Positions 50,217 through 59,294 of a stretch of 64,000 nt of DNA are shown here, piece by piece. A model generated the notes under the pieces. The model was not told the origin of the DNA. It made no database searches and saw only the letters and a program-made list of their open reading frames with translations. The stretch comes from Rhizobium sp. NLR16a (GTDB taxonomy: Bacteria > Pseudomonadota > Alphaproteobacteria > Rhizobiales > Rhizobiaceae): NCBI RefSeq assembly GCF_017948245.1, contig NZ_CP072865.1:2877501-2941500 (forward strand). The letters are read 5' to 3'. The position numbers and the translations under genes are program-made. Each line of letters opens with the position of its first letter. Within the stretch, counting starts at the first letter, position 1.

Positions 50217-51686
50217 ATGAGTGTTGCGCGCAAGAATTCAACTCGGGTTGGCCCCGGCTACCCACAGGTCGTTGTGCTCGTCGGCGCGACGGGCGATCTC
50301 TCAAGGCGCAAACTACTGACCGGGCTGTTCCACCTCACCAATGCGGGCTTCATCCCAGGATGTCGCATTATCGGCGTCTCGCTCGACGACATCGATGCCG
50401 ATGCCTTCCGCACCATCGCCCGTGACTCACTGGACAAATTCTTGACTCGCAAGTTCTCGCCGTCCGAATGGGAAGCATTTGCCGCATCGCTCGACTATGT
50501 TCCGCTCGCTGCCGGCGCCAATGCTCTCAAGGAAGCGGTCGATAGAGCCGAGAAAGCACTGGGCGCCGAGACGCGACGCGTGCATTATTTATCCGTGCCA
50601 CCAAGCGCCGCCCTTCCGGCCGTGCAACTTCTCGCCCAGGCCGAGCTGACTGAACGCTCCCGTATCATCATGGAAAAGCCCTTCGGCACGGACCTTGCCA
50701 GTGCCGTTGAACTGAACAACAAGCTGCACGAGGTGTTCGACGAGAAGCAGATATTCCGCATTGACCATTTCCTCGGCAAGGAGCCGGCGCAAAACATCCT
50801 GGCCTTCCGATTTGCCAATGGCCTGTTCGAACCAATCTGGAACCGCAACTTCATCGACCATGTCCAGATCGACGTTCCGGAGACGCTCGGCCTTTCCACC
50901 CGCGCCGCCTTTTACGAGACCACCGGCGCCTATCGTGACATGGTGGTGACCCACCTCTTCCAAATCCTCGCCTTCATGGCGATGGAGCCGCCCACTGCCC
51001 TTGAGCCTGCGCCAATCTCGGAAGAGAAGAACAAGGTGTTCCGCTCCATGTTGCCGATTGAGCCGCGCGACGTGGTGCGCGGTCAATACATCGGCTACCG
51101 TAAGGAGCCTGGCGTCGATCCCGAAAGCGACACGGACACCTTCATCGCCCTGAAATGCGCCATCGACAACTGGCGCTGGGCTGGCGTGCCCTTCTACCTG
51201 CGTACCGGCAAGCGCATGGCAGAGGGGCAGCGCATTATTTCGATCGCATTCCGCGAGCCCCCGAAATCGATGTTCCCTCCGGGCTCTGGCGTGGGGGCAC
51301 AGGGCCCTGACCACCTTACCTTCGACCTTGCTGATGCCTCCAAGGTCTCGCTGTCCTTCTATGGCAAGCGCCCTGGACCGGGCTTCCGGCTCGACAAGCT
51401 CTCGCTGCAATTTGCCATGAGCGAAACCGGCCTGATTGGCGAAGTTCTGGAGGCCTATGAGCGTCTGATCCTCGACGCCATGCGCGGCGACCACACGCTG
51501 TTCACTACGGCCGAGGGTATTGAGCGGCTCTGGGAGGTTTCCCAATCTCTCCTCGATAACCCGCCGCCCGTACGCCTCTACGACCAGGGCGGCTGGGGGC
51601 CGAAGTCGATCCACCAACTCATTGCCCCGCACGCCTGGCGCCTACCGTTCGAGCGCGCCTGGAGGGATGCGGCAAAGCGTGATTGA
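50217..51686 (+). CDS. zwf: Glucose-6-phosphate 1-dehydrogenase
   Basis: 489 residues from ATG 50217 ([20 protein letters not shown]). The NADP-binding loop is [27 protein letters not shown] and the catalytic RIDHFLGKE are canonical, and the C-terminal domain [20 protein letters not shown]-like block ([17 protein letters not shown]) is intact. It oxidises glucose 6-phosphate to 6-phosphogluconolactone with NADP, first step of the oxidative pentose phosphate and Entner-Doudoroff routes. It is isolated from pgl/edd here. An upstream in-frame extension to 50091 lacks a ribosome-binding site. Confidence 0.9.
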   Translation: [489 protein letters not shown]

Positions 51687-51847
51687 GGGTCAACCGTTGG
51701 ATCGGTGCCGGCGACCAGAATGGCGCCGACCAATTGCCAAAGATCCCAATGCCAGATTGCGCGCAGGTGGCCGAAGCGGTTCAACCGCTCCAAACATTGC
51801 CGGGAGCTCGTCTGCGCCTGCAGCGCCGCGAAAGCTCGGAGGCTGGA

Positions 51848-52738
51848 CTATTTTCGCTTTCGTACCGGCGCCAGCACGAAATCGTGCTCGACCTGCCAGA
51901 ATGATCCTGCGAAACCGAGCTCCCTTGCCCTTGTGGGATCGTCCATCAGCTTGAATTCGGCCAGCAAACTCTCCTTGACGCCGAAGACCGCATCGGAATG
52001 GATGTAGCGATCGTCGGGATCGAAAATATGGGTCGTCAGCGTCTCAAACCCGTCTGCCTTGATAATATAGTGCAGATGGGCAGGTCGGTAGGGGTGACGG
52101 CCGAGCGCACCGAGCAGTTGCCCAACGGGACCATCGTTTGGGATCGGATAGTATTTCGGCTTCACCGCGCGGAACCAATAGAGCCCGTCCTTGCCGGTGC
52201 GGAATACACCGCGCAAATTGAAATCGGGCTGGATTCCCTTCTGCTGGACGTCATAGAACCCTTCGTCGTTCGCCTGCCAGACGTCGAGCACCGCGTTTTC
52301 GATCGGGCGGCCTTCAGTATCGAAGATTCGGCCGCTGATCACCATGTCCTCACCCTTCTGGTCGAGGCAGATATTGGCGCCCATCGGCAGTTCCGGCGCA
52401 TCCGCGACATGGAAGGGGCCGAGAACCGTGCTTTCGGACGCGCCCGATGGTTTACGGTTGTTGATTGCGTCGACCAACATCGATACGCCGAGCACGTCCG
52501 ACAGCAGAATGAATTCCTGCCGCCAGTCGGTGCAGGTGTGACCAGTGCGGGTGAGAAAGAGGATCGCTTCCATCCATTCGTCCTGGGTCGGCTCCAGCTC
52601 TTTCACCGCCTCATGCAGCTTGCGGGTCACCACCTCCATCACCTGCTTCAGCCGCGCATCGCGTGCATTGGTGTTGCGGCCGGTGACGACCTCGACAGAG
52701 TTTTCCTCAGTGAAATAGCCTTTTTCTTCGATGCTCAT
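51848..52738 (-). CDS. Hydroxyquinol 1,2-dioxygenase (intradiol)
   Basis: 296 residues starting MSIEEKGYFTEENSVEVVTG. It is an intradiol ring-cleaving Fe(III) dioxygenase: N-terminal dimerisation helices (1-110), then the beta-sandwich core. The four iron ligands are all present at family positions: Tyr162 (DEGFYDV), Tyr197 (KPKYYPIP), His221 and His223 (RPAHLHY). These numbers agree with hydroxyquinol dioxygenases. It opens 1,2,4-trihydroxybenzene to maleylacetate. Downstream of the phenolic hydroxylase by 7 nt, it is the last gene of the operon. Confidence 0.85.
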   Translation of the reverse strand: MSIEEKGYFTEENSVEVVTGRNTNARDARLKQVMEVVTRKLHEAVKELEPTQDEWMEAILFLTRTGHTCTDWRQEFILLSDVLGVSMLVDAINNRKPSGASESTVLGPFHVADAPELPMGANICLDQKGEDMVISGRIFDTEGRPIENAVLDVWQANDEGFYDVQQKGIQPDFNLRGVFRTGKDGLYWFRAVKPKYYPIPNDGPVGQLLGALGRHPYRPAHLHYIIKADGFETLTTHIFDPDDRYIHSDAVFGVKESLLAEFKLMDDPTRARELGFAGSFWQVEHDFVLAPVRKRK

Positions 52739-52745
52739 CGTCGCC

Positions 52746-54500
52746 TCACCGATCCAGAATTGCTCTCAATACACGACGCAGCTCGTTTTCCGGATCGGCG
52801 ACTGAGGCATGCGAACGCCAGCCGACATGATGGTCCGGACGCACGAGCAGAACGCCGGCATCGCGGATTTCGCGGGCGCGCGCCCAGTCTCCCGTCAGGT
52901 CCTGCCATTCCTGCCTCGGGCCGATCTTATGAGCCGTGATCGGCAGGCCGAACTCCTTCGACAAAGCCCTCGCCGCCGCAATCCAGCCGTCGCCACCGAT
53001 ACCGGTCAACAGGGTGAAGACGCCATGACCGGTGAGATCGAGGCTCGAAACTTTCCTGCCGCTGTCGTTGAACAGCCAGGCATGCGGCAGCCGCGCGCCC
53101 GGCCACGTCGTCGGTTGGAAATGCAGCTCGGCATCCTTCTCGTAGGCTGGCTCCGGCTGCCCGTCCTTGATGACGGCATTCGAAGCGTAGCGATGGTTCA
53201 TCTCCACGCCATGCGCGTCGAACTCGTAGACCTTATAGGCGATCGCCTCGCGGATTGCCGTGCGCTGGCGTTCGGCATCGGCGGTATCATCGCAGCGCGC
53301 ATCCATGTTCTGCTGCATTTTCACCGGATCGACGGAATCGAGCAGACCCAGCGACTTGAAGATCGGGCCGAATTCCTCGATCGACTTGTTGGCGCGGGTA
53401 ACGATCTGCTTGGCGACTGGCGCACGTTCGGCCTGGTAGCTCTCGAGCAGGGCCATGCCCGCCTGACCCTTAAGGACCAATGCGAGCTTCCAGGCGAGGT
53501 TGAAGCCATCCTGGATCGAGGTGTTGGAGCCGAGGCCGTTCGAAGGCGGATGGCGATGGACGGCATCACCCATGCAGAACACCCGACCGTTCGACACGCT
53601 CGTCGCGTACATGTTGTTCACAGTCCAGGTCGAGACGGATTTGATCTTCGGCTTGAGATCGGCAACGCCGACCAGTTCGCGCACGACCTTGGTGGCGAAA
53701 GCATCGTCGACCTGAGGCGCGGGCTGATTGATGTCGTAGCCCCATACGATCAGCCATTCGTTCCATGGCCGCACCATGCGCACAAGGCCCATGCCGATGC
53801 CGCCGACATCGGCGCCGGGCTGCAGCACCCAGTAAAGCACCGACGGGCGATGGGCGACATAGCGCGAGAGATCAGCCTCGAACAGAATGTTCATCGAGCC
53901 GGCAACACCCATCTTGCCTTCGAAGGTCAGATTGGCATGCTCCGCCACCTTGGAGTTGCCGCCATCGGCGCCGATCAGGAATTTCGAGCGGATAACCAGC
54001 TCCCTGCCGGTCAAGCGGTCGAGACAGGTGGTCGTGACCCCTTCGGCATCCTGAACATGGCTCACATACTCAGTCGACATGCGGGCCTGGGCGCCGCGCG
54101 AGCAGGCTGTCTTGAACAGCAGCGGCTCCATGTAAGTCTGCGGCAGGTCGTTCATGTGGGCGGGCGATGAAAGAAGGTGCTCGGCACGCGACAGCGGGTG
54201 GTTGCCCCAGCTCTGCATGCGGCCGATTTCCTCGCCGGCAACCGCCGTGCAGAAGACATTCTGCCCCATCAAATCCTGTTCGACCGCGAAGAGATAGGCC
54301 TCCTCCTCGACGTCGCGACCGAGATCGCGCAGAACCTCCATCGTCCGCTGGTTGGTGATGTGCGCGCGCGGCGTGCTTGCCAGCCAGCGATAACGGTTGA
54401 TCACCATCGGCTCGAGGCCGTAGGTCGCAAGCAGCGCCGCGGTCGCCGAGCCGGCGGGTCCCGTACCGATGATCAGAACGTCGGTGGTGATGTCAGCCAT
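52746..54500 (-). CDS. FAD-dependent phenolic hydroxylase (TfdB-like)
   Basis: 584 residues from ATG 54500 (MADITTDVLIIGTGPAGSAT), with GGGAGGG upstream. FAD-binding: DVLIIGTGPAGSATAALLA (1), NNILFEADL middle, and CMGDAVHRHPPSNGLGSNTS (the GD motif). The 590-residue size and the thioredoxin-like C-terminal domain (DLTGHGVFTLLTGIGGDG) match 2,4-dichlorophenol 6-monooxygenase and related phenol hydroxylases. Here the context (hydroxyquinol dioxygenase next to it) suggests resorcinol or a related phenol as substrate, yielding hydroxyquinol. It overlaps the transporter gene upstream by 8 nt. Confidence 0.85.
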   Translation of the reverse strand: MADITTDVLIIGTGPAGSATAALLATYGLEPMVINRYRWLASTPRAHITNQRTMEVLRDLGRDVEEEAYLFAVEQDLMGQNVFCTAVAGEEIGRMQSWGNHPLSRAEHLLSSPAHMNDLPQTYMEPLLFKTACSRGAQARMSTEYVSHVQDAEGVTTTCLDRLTGRELVIRSKFLIGADGGNSKVAEHANLTFEGKMGVAGSMNILFEADLSRYVAHRPSVLYWVLQPGADVGGIGMGLVRMVRPWNEWLIVWGYDINQPAPQVDDAFATKVVRELVGVADLKPKIKSVSTWTVNNMYATSVSNGRVFCMGDAVHRHPPSNGLGSNTSIQDGFNLAWKLALVLKGQAGMALLESYQAERAPVAKQIVTRANKSIEEFGPIFKSLGLLDSVDPVKMQQNMDARCDDTADAERQRTAIREAIAYKVYEFDAHGVEMNHRYASNAVIKDGQPEPAYEKDAELHFQPTTWPGARLPHAWLFNDSGRKVSSLDLTGHGVFTLLTGIGGDGWIAAARALSKEFGLPITAHKIGPRQEWQDLTGDWARAREIRDAGVLLVRPDHHVGWRSHASVADPENELRRVLRAILDR

Positions 54501-55608
54501 TTGGCCCTCCCTTTTCATCATGTAGCGTTGATCCGCCTCTCAGCAGGCGACGGACCGGAAAGAGTTCCCAACCGGTACGGCTGGATATGACACCCCACAG
54601 ACCGCGTGGGGCGCACAGCATCGTGACGATAGCAAGCGCCCCGAGCGCCAGGAGATACCAGGAGCCGTAGCTCGAAAAGGCATTCTGCAGCAGGAAGAAG
54701 ACGAGCACGCCGACGAGCGGCCCTTCGATGGTGCCGATGCCGCCTATGACGACAATGAACACGACATAGGCGGTCCAGTCGGTGAGCGAGAAGGCGGCAT
54801 CCGGCGATATGCGCGCCTTCTGCAGGTAGATGAGCGCACCGACCATGCCGGTCACGGAAGCGGTTGCCAGATAGACAAGGATCTTCAGCCGCCGCGCATC
54901 GACGCCGAGCGCACGGGCCGCTGTCTCATTGTCGCGCACGGCGGCAAGGCCAAGGCCCTGCTTGCTGCGCAGCAGTCGATAGATGAAGCCGATCGTCAGC
55001 GCGACGAGAGCCAGCGCCAGCCAATAGGTGAGCGCATCGGCCGCTGCCGCGGAGCGCATGCCGAACCAGTTCTGCAGCACCGAGATACCGAGCATATCCT
55101 TGGTGGCTTCGCGCGGCAGCGAAGTTCCCGTTCCGCCGCCGAGCATCTTCCACTGGGCGAATAGCAACCGCCCGACTTCGGCGATGACCCAGGTGCCGAT
55201 CGCAAAATAGGGGCCGTAGAGCCGGAAGGAAAAGAATGCGGCCGGCGCTGCGATCAGCATTGCGAAGAGGCCGGCGAGCGGAATGGCAAGGATCGGATCG
55301 ACACCGGCAAGAATGACGAAGCCGAACAGCGCATAGGCGCCGGAGCCGACAAAGAGCTGCTGCCCGACCGAGATCAGTCCGGCATAGCCGGCAAGCAGGT
55401 TCCAACTCTGCGCCAGCGCCAGCATCGTCAGGATGAAGAACAGATCCTGCACGACCCCGCGCGACACCATGAAGGGTGCAGCGGCGAGCGCGGCCGCCGC
55501 GACAAGCGAGAGGATGATGAAGATGCTCGAAAGCCGCGTCCGCGTTTCCACCCGCCAGCCCGGCGGTGCAGCAATTTCGGTCGGCATTGTTTCGAAACCC
55601 GGAGTCAT
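54493..55608 (-). CDS. ABC transporter permease, branched-chain/aromatic type (LivM-like)
   Basis: About 371 residues from ATG 55608 (MTPGFETMPTEIAAPPGWRV), GAGGG upstream. Nine to ten membrane segments; the LivM-type cytoplasmic loop is AVRDNETAARALGVDARRLK (EAA-like). It pairs with the LivH-like gene 7 nt upstream. Together with the two ATPases and binding protein it forms a five-part importer embedded in the hydroxyquinol operon, so an aromatic acid is the likely cargo. Confidence 0.85.
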   Translation of the reverse strand: MTPGFETMPTEIAAPPGWRVETRTRLSSIFIILSLVAAAALAAAPFMVSRGVVQDLFFILTMLALAQSWNLLAGYAGLISVGQQLFVGSGAYALFGFVILAGVDPILAIPLAGLFAMLIAAPAAFFSFRLYGPYFAIGTWVIAEVGRLLFAQWKMLGGGTGTSLPREATKDMLGISVLQNWFGMRSAAAADALTYWLALALVALTIGFIYRLLRSKQGLGLAAVRDNETAARALGVDARRLKILVYLATASVTGMVGALIYLQKARISPDAAFSLTDWTAYVVFIVVIGGIGTIEGPLVGVLVFFLLQNAFSSYGSWYLLALGALAIVTMLCAPRGLWGVISSRTGWELFPVRRLLRGGSTLHDEKGGPNG

Positions 55609-55615
55609 GGCGCCC

Positions 55616-56479
55616 TCAATCCACGGCGCGGGGGAAAAGACCGCGCGGCCGGAAGACCAGCACGAGCAGGAAGGCGATATGCCCGGCAAGAATCTGCCAT
55701 TCGGGATCGACCGCAGCGCCGACCGTCTGGGCAACTCCCAGGATGACGCCGCCTGCAAGCGTGCCCCAGAGCGAGCCGAGACCACCGATGATGACGGCTT
55801 CGAAGGCGTAGATCAGCCGCGCCGGCCCAGCCGTCGGATCGAAGTTCGCCCGCATACCGAGATAAAGGGCAGCAACCGTCACGATCATCATCGCAAGGCC
55901 GGTCGCGACGGCGAAGATCGTATTCGGCCGAATGCCCATCAGGCTCGCCGTCACCACATCGTCCGAGGTGGCCCGGAAGGCGCAGCCGAGCTCGGTGCGG
56001 TAGATGAGCTGGTTGAGACCGACGATGACGAGGACTGCCGAGGCAAAGGTGATGAGCGGCATCAGGCCGGCGCCGACACCCCCGAATTGCAGTGAAGCCG
56101 TTTCGAGGGCGCCCGCGGAGATCCGCCGGCTATCGGCCGTGAAGCTCTCCAACAGACCGTTCTGAATGACGATCGACAGGCCGAAGGTGACGAGCAACGG
56201 TGGCAGGATGTCGTTGCCAAGGGTTCGGTTCAGCAGGTGATATTGCAACAGCCAACCGACGGCGAACATCAAGGGGGCGGCGATCAGCGCAGCCAGGAAG
56301 GGATTGAGCCCCAACAAAGAGACAAGTACCAGGATCAGGAAAGCCGCCAGGACGATGAGATCGCCATGGGCGAGATTGACCAGGCGCATGATGCCGAAGA
56401 CGAGGCTGAGACCTGCCGCGAACAGCGCATAGAGCCCCCCGAGCAGAACACCTTGCAGAAGCGTATCAAGCCAGTTCAT
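55616..56479 (-). CDS. ABC transporter permease (LivH-like)
   Basis: 287 residues from ATG 56479 (MNWLDTLLQGVLLGGLYALF). The LivH signature is FGIMRLVNLAHGDLIVLAAF, and the loop is CAFRATSDDVVTASLMGIRPN (EAA-like). Eight membrane segments. The start lies inside the end of the LivF-like gene (14-nt overlap). Confidence 0.85.
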   Translation of the reverse strand: MNWLDTLLQGVLLGGLYALFAAGLSLVFGIMRLVNLAHGDLIVLAAFLILVLVSLLGLNPFLAALIAAPLMFAVGWLLQYHLLNRTLGNDILPPLLVTFGLSIVIQNGLLESFTADSRRISAGALETASLQFGGVGAGLMPLITFASAVLVIVGLNQLIYRTELGCAFRATSDDVVTASLMGIRPNTIFAVATGLAMMIVTVAALYLGMRANFDPTAGPARLIYAFEAVIIGGLGSLWGTLAGGVILGVAQTVGAAVDPEWQILAGHIAFLLVLVFRPRGLFPRAVD

Positions 56480-57185
56480 GGGTGTCCGTTCCAAAATAGG
56501 CCGCATGGATATCGGCGCGATCGAGTTCTGCGGGGCGGCCTGTCAGGGTGATGCGGCCCTCCATCATGCAGTAGATGCGATCGGCCACCTTCAGCGCCTG
56601 GGCGATATCCTGCTCGACGATGACGGTGGCCGCACCCGCAGCGCGGATATGGGAAAAGGCGGCATAAATGTCCTTGATGACCACGGGGGCGAGGCCGAGG
56701 CTCAGCTCGTCGCACAGAAGAACCTCCGGATTGGACATCAGCGCCCGGCCGATGGCGACCATCTGCTGTTGCCCGCCCGAGAGCGCCGTCGCCGGATTGC
56801 GGCGTCTCTCCTTCAGGACGGGAAATAGCGAATAGATGCTGTCGAGCGCCCAGGGTCCGGCGACGCGGCGGCCATAGCGGCCGATCTTCAGATTTTCCTC
56901 CACCGTCAGCGACGGGAACAGCTTCCGCCCCTCCGGCACGAGCGCGATGCCGCGCCGCACGACATCGGATGCAAGCATCGCCCCAATCGGCTCGCCATGG
57001 TGCAGGACCATATCGGGCTTGTTGGCGATGACACCGGCGATCGAGCGCATCAATGTCGATTTCCCCGCACCATTGGCGCCGATAATGGCGATGGTCTCGC
57101 CGGCCTCGAGCCTGAGATCAACGCCGAGCACGGCCTGGAAATCGCCGTAGGAGGCCGTGAGGCCGCGAGTTTCGATGAGGCTCAT
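56466..57185 (-). CDS. ABC transporter ATPase (LivF-like)
   Basis: 239 residues from ATG 57185 (MSLIETRGLTASYGDFQAVL). Walker A GANGAGKST, Q-loop region, signature LSGGQQQ, Walker B LLCDELSLGLAP and H-switch are complete. LALVPEGR (here IALVPEGRKLFPSLTVEENL) is the LivF hallmark. Its stop overlaps the permease start. Confidence 0.85.
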   Translation of the reverse strand: MSLIETRGLTASYGDFQAVLGVDLRLEAGETIAIIGANGAGKSTLMRSIAGVIANKPDMVLHHGEPIGAMLASDVVRRGIALVPEGRKLFPSLTVEENLKIGRYGRRVAGPWALDSIYSLFPVLKERRRNPATALSGGQQQMVAIGRALMSNPEVLLCDELSLGLAPVVIKDIYAAFSHIRAAGAATVIVEQDIAQALKVADRIYCMMEGRITLTGRPAELDRADIHAAYFGTDTHELA

Positions 57186-57187
57186 CG

Positions 57188-57907
57188 TCAGACCTCCATC
57201 CCGAGATAGATTTCGCGCACCTCGCTCGACGCCATGATCGCGTCGGACTTGCCGATGCCGATCACCCGGCCGAAATTGAGAACGAGGATGCGCTCGGCCA
57301 CAGCTGTAAGAGCGTGCAGCACATGTTCGATCCAGATGATTGCGATGCCGCGCTGGTGAACCCGCTTGATCGTCGCGACGAGCTGGCGGCATTCGCCTTC
57401 CGTCAGACCGCCGGCGATCTCGTCGAGAAGCAACAGCTTCGGCTGGGTGGCGAGCGCACGCGCCAATTCCAGCCGCTTGCGTTCAAGCAGGGTCAACGAT
57501 CCGGCAGGCACATTGGCTTTGGCGATCAAGCCGGTCTCGACAAGGATGTCCGCGCACGAAGCCGAGACGTCGCTTTCCCTCGCCTTGGCACCGAAAGCAC
57601 CGGCAACCAGCAGGTTTTCATAGGCCGTCAGACGCGCGAAAGGCTGCGGGATCTGGAAGGTGCGGCCCATGCCGGCAAGGCAACGTTGCATCGGCGGCAC
57701 ATGGGTGACATCGCGGCCGTCGAACCGGATCGATCCTCCGGCAACGGAGAGATTGCCGTTGATAAGGTTGAACAGCGTCGATTTACCGGCGCCGTTCGGC
57801 CCGATGACTCCGAGCGCCTCGCCAGGCTCGACAGAGAAGCCGATATCCTCGGCGACGACGAGCGCGCCGAACGCCTTCGAGACTCCCTTCAATTCCAGTA
57901 GGGGCAT
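57188..57907 (-). CDS. ABC transporter ATPase (LivG-like)
   Basis: 239 residues from ATG 57907 (MPLLELKGVSKAFGALVVAE). Walker A GPNGAGKST; MGRTFQIPQPFARLTAYENL is the LivG hallmark; signature region SLTLLERKRLELARALA, where the ABC signature LSGGQ is replaced by LTLLE, as is usual in some LivG proteins; Walker B LLLLDEIAGGLTEGE. Two nt separate it from the LivF-like gene. Confidence 0.85.
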   Translation of the reverse strand: MPLLELKGVSKAFGALVVAEDIGFSVEPGEALGVIGPNGAGKSTLFNLINGNLSVAGGSIRFDGRDVTHVPPMQRCLAGMGRTFQIPQPFARLTAYENLLVAGAFGAKARESDVSASCADILVETGLIAKANVPAGSLTLLERKRLELARALATQPKLLLLDEIAGGLTEGECRQLVATIKRVHQRGIAIIWIEHVLHALTAVAERILVLNFGRVIGIGKSDAIMASSEVREIYLGMEV

Positions 57908-57957
57908 TGTCGTTCTCCGTTGGAGGCCGCCCGACCGAGTGCCGGGCAACCCTGCTT

Positions 57958-59238
57958 TCACGCAAGGGCTTCGAGCTTGCCGCCAAGCGGTACGTTCGGC
58001 GCCAGGCCGTTTTCGACGACGACGAGATCATAGCCGCCGCCGGATTTCAGCCGCCATTGGCCGCCGACCAGCGGCGTCTTGGCGACATTCTTTTGCGCGA
58101 ACGGCGGCAGCTTCTCATTGCCCCAGGCAACCGGCCCGACGAGCGTGTCGAGCTTGGTTTCGCCGATCGCCTTGGCGACGGCATCGGCATCGCCCGCATC
58201 CTCGCTCCGCGTCATGATATCGACGGCGAGCTCGAACAGTGCATGGGCAAAGCCGATCGGCTGGGTCCATGGGCGTCCGGTTGTCTTGGTGAAGGCAGCC
58301 GCCACGGCGGCAGCGGTCTCGCCCGTCAGCGACGATTTGAACGGATGCGTCGGGGTCCACCAAACCTCGGTCGAGAGATTGTGCCCGGCATTTCCCAACG
58401 CTTCGACGGTCTGCGGGAAGAGAAGCGCCTTGCCGATCGAGGCGACCTTCGGCTTCAGGCCTTGCTGCTTGGCCTGGTTCCAGAAAGTGGTGAGGTCGGG
58501 GGGGATCATCACCCCGGTCAGGATATCGGTGCCTGCCTGCTTGAAGGCATTGATCTGCGCCGAGAAATCATCCGTCAGATTCTGGTAGCGGCCGGTATCC
58601 GTCAGCCCGTAGCCGAGCTTTTCCAGGACCGGCGGGAAGCCGACGACCTTGTCGCCCCAGGCATTGCCGTCACCATCATTCGGGAACAGGCCACCGACCT
58701 TTTTATTCGTCTCGATTTGGCTCCACATGCCGGTAAAGACGGCGATGATATCCTCAAGGCCCCAGAAGAAATGATAGGCGTAATTGAAGGGCTTCCAGGA
58801 GGCCGGATCGCCGGGATTGCCCTGCTGGCCGATGAACCAGGGCTGCCACGGCGCGACCGTGGAAATGCAGGGCATCTCCTCGCCCTCGCAGGTCGTGGAA
58901 ACCGGATTGGTCGTCTCCGGTGTCGAGGATACGAGCATCAGGTTGATCTGGCTGTCGACGATCAGCTCCTTAGCGACTTCGGCGGCGCGGTTCGGGTTCG
59001 ACTGGCTGTCCTTGACCACGACCTCGTAGTTCAGGCCCTTTGCCTTCGTTGTCGCCAGGAAGGCATCGATGACGAACTTGTCGGCTTCGCCGAAAGCGGC
59101 GAGCGGCCCCGTCTGCGGGCTGACATAGCCGAGCTTGATTGCCGCATTCTTGGCAATCGCCGGCATGGGCAGGCCCGAGGTTGCAATCAATGCGCCGCCG
59201 GCCGCCGTCGTCTTCAGAAAATCGCGTCTTGTGAACAT
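57958..59238 (-). CDS. ABC transporter substrate-binding protein, Tat-exported
   Basis: 426 residues from ATG 59238 with GGAGG 4 nt upstream. The N-terminus has the twin-arginine signal MFTRRDFLKTTAAGGALIAT, cleaved near PAIAKNA. The mature protein follows the Leu/Ile/Val-binding-type fold (LGYVSPQTGPLAAFGEADKF). Aromatic residues TVAPWQPWFIGQQ and the long insert are unlike typical amino-acid binders and agree with an aromatic ligand. It is the first transporter gene after the reductase, with 50-nt gaps on both sides. Confidence 0.85.
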   Translation of the reverse strand: MFTRRDFLKTTAAGGALIATSGLPMPAIAKNAAIKLGYVSPQTGPLAAFGEADKFVIDAFLATTKAKGLNYEVVVKDSQSNPNRAAEVAKELIVDSQINLMLVSSTPETTNPVSTTCEGEEMPCISTVAPWQPWFIGQQGNPGDPASWKPFNYAYHFFWGLEDIIAVFTGMWSQIETNKKVGGLFPNDGDGNAWGDKVVGFPPVLEKLGYGLTDTGRYQNLTDDFSAQINAFKQAGTDILTGVMIPPDLTTFWNQAKQQGLKPKVASIGKALLFPQTVEALGNAGHNLSTEVWWTPTHPFKSSLTGETAAAVAAAFTKTTGRPWTQPIGFAHALFELAVDIMTRSEDAGDADAVAKAIGETKLDTLVGPVAWGNEKLPPFAQKNVAKTPLVGGQWRLKSGGGYDLVVVENGLAPNVPLGGKLEALA

Positions 59239-59294
59239 GTTTCCTCCTCCCATTGTCTCTCCTCCCAAAGAGTGCGCCCGCAGGCGCCTGTGTC

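Noticed and set aside
51700..51850. Possible plus-strand continuation after zwf
   Set aside because: Frames after the stop at 51686 lack a start with ribosome-binding site and overlap the end of the dioxygenase gene on the other strand.
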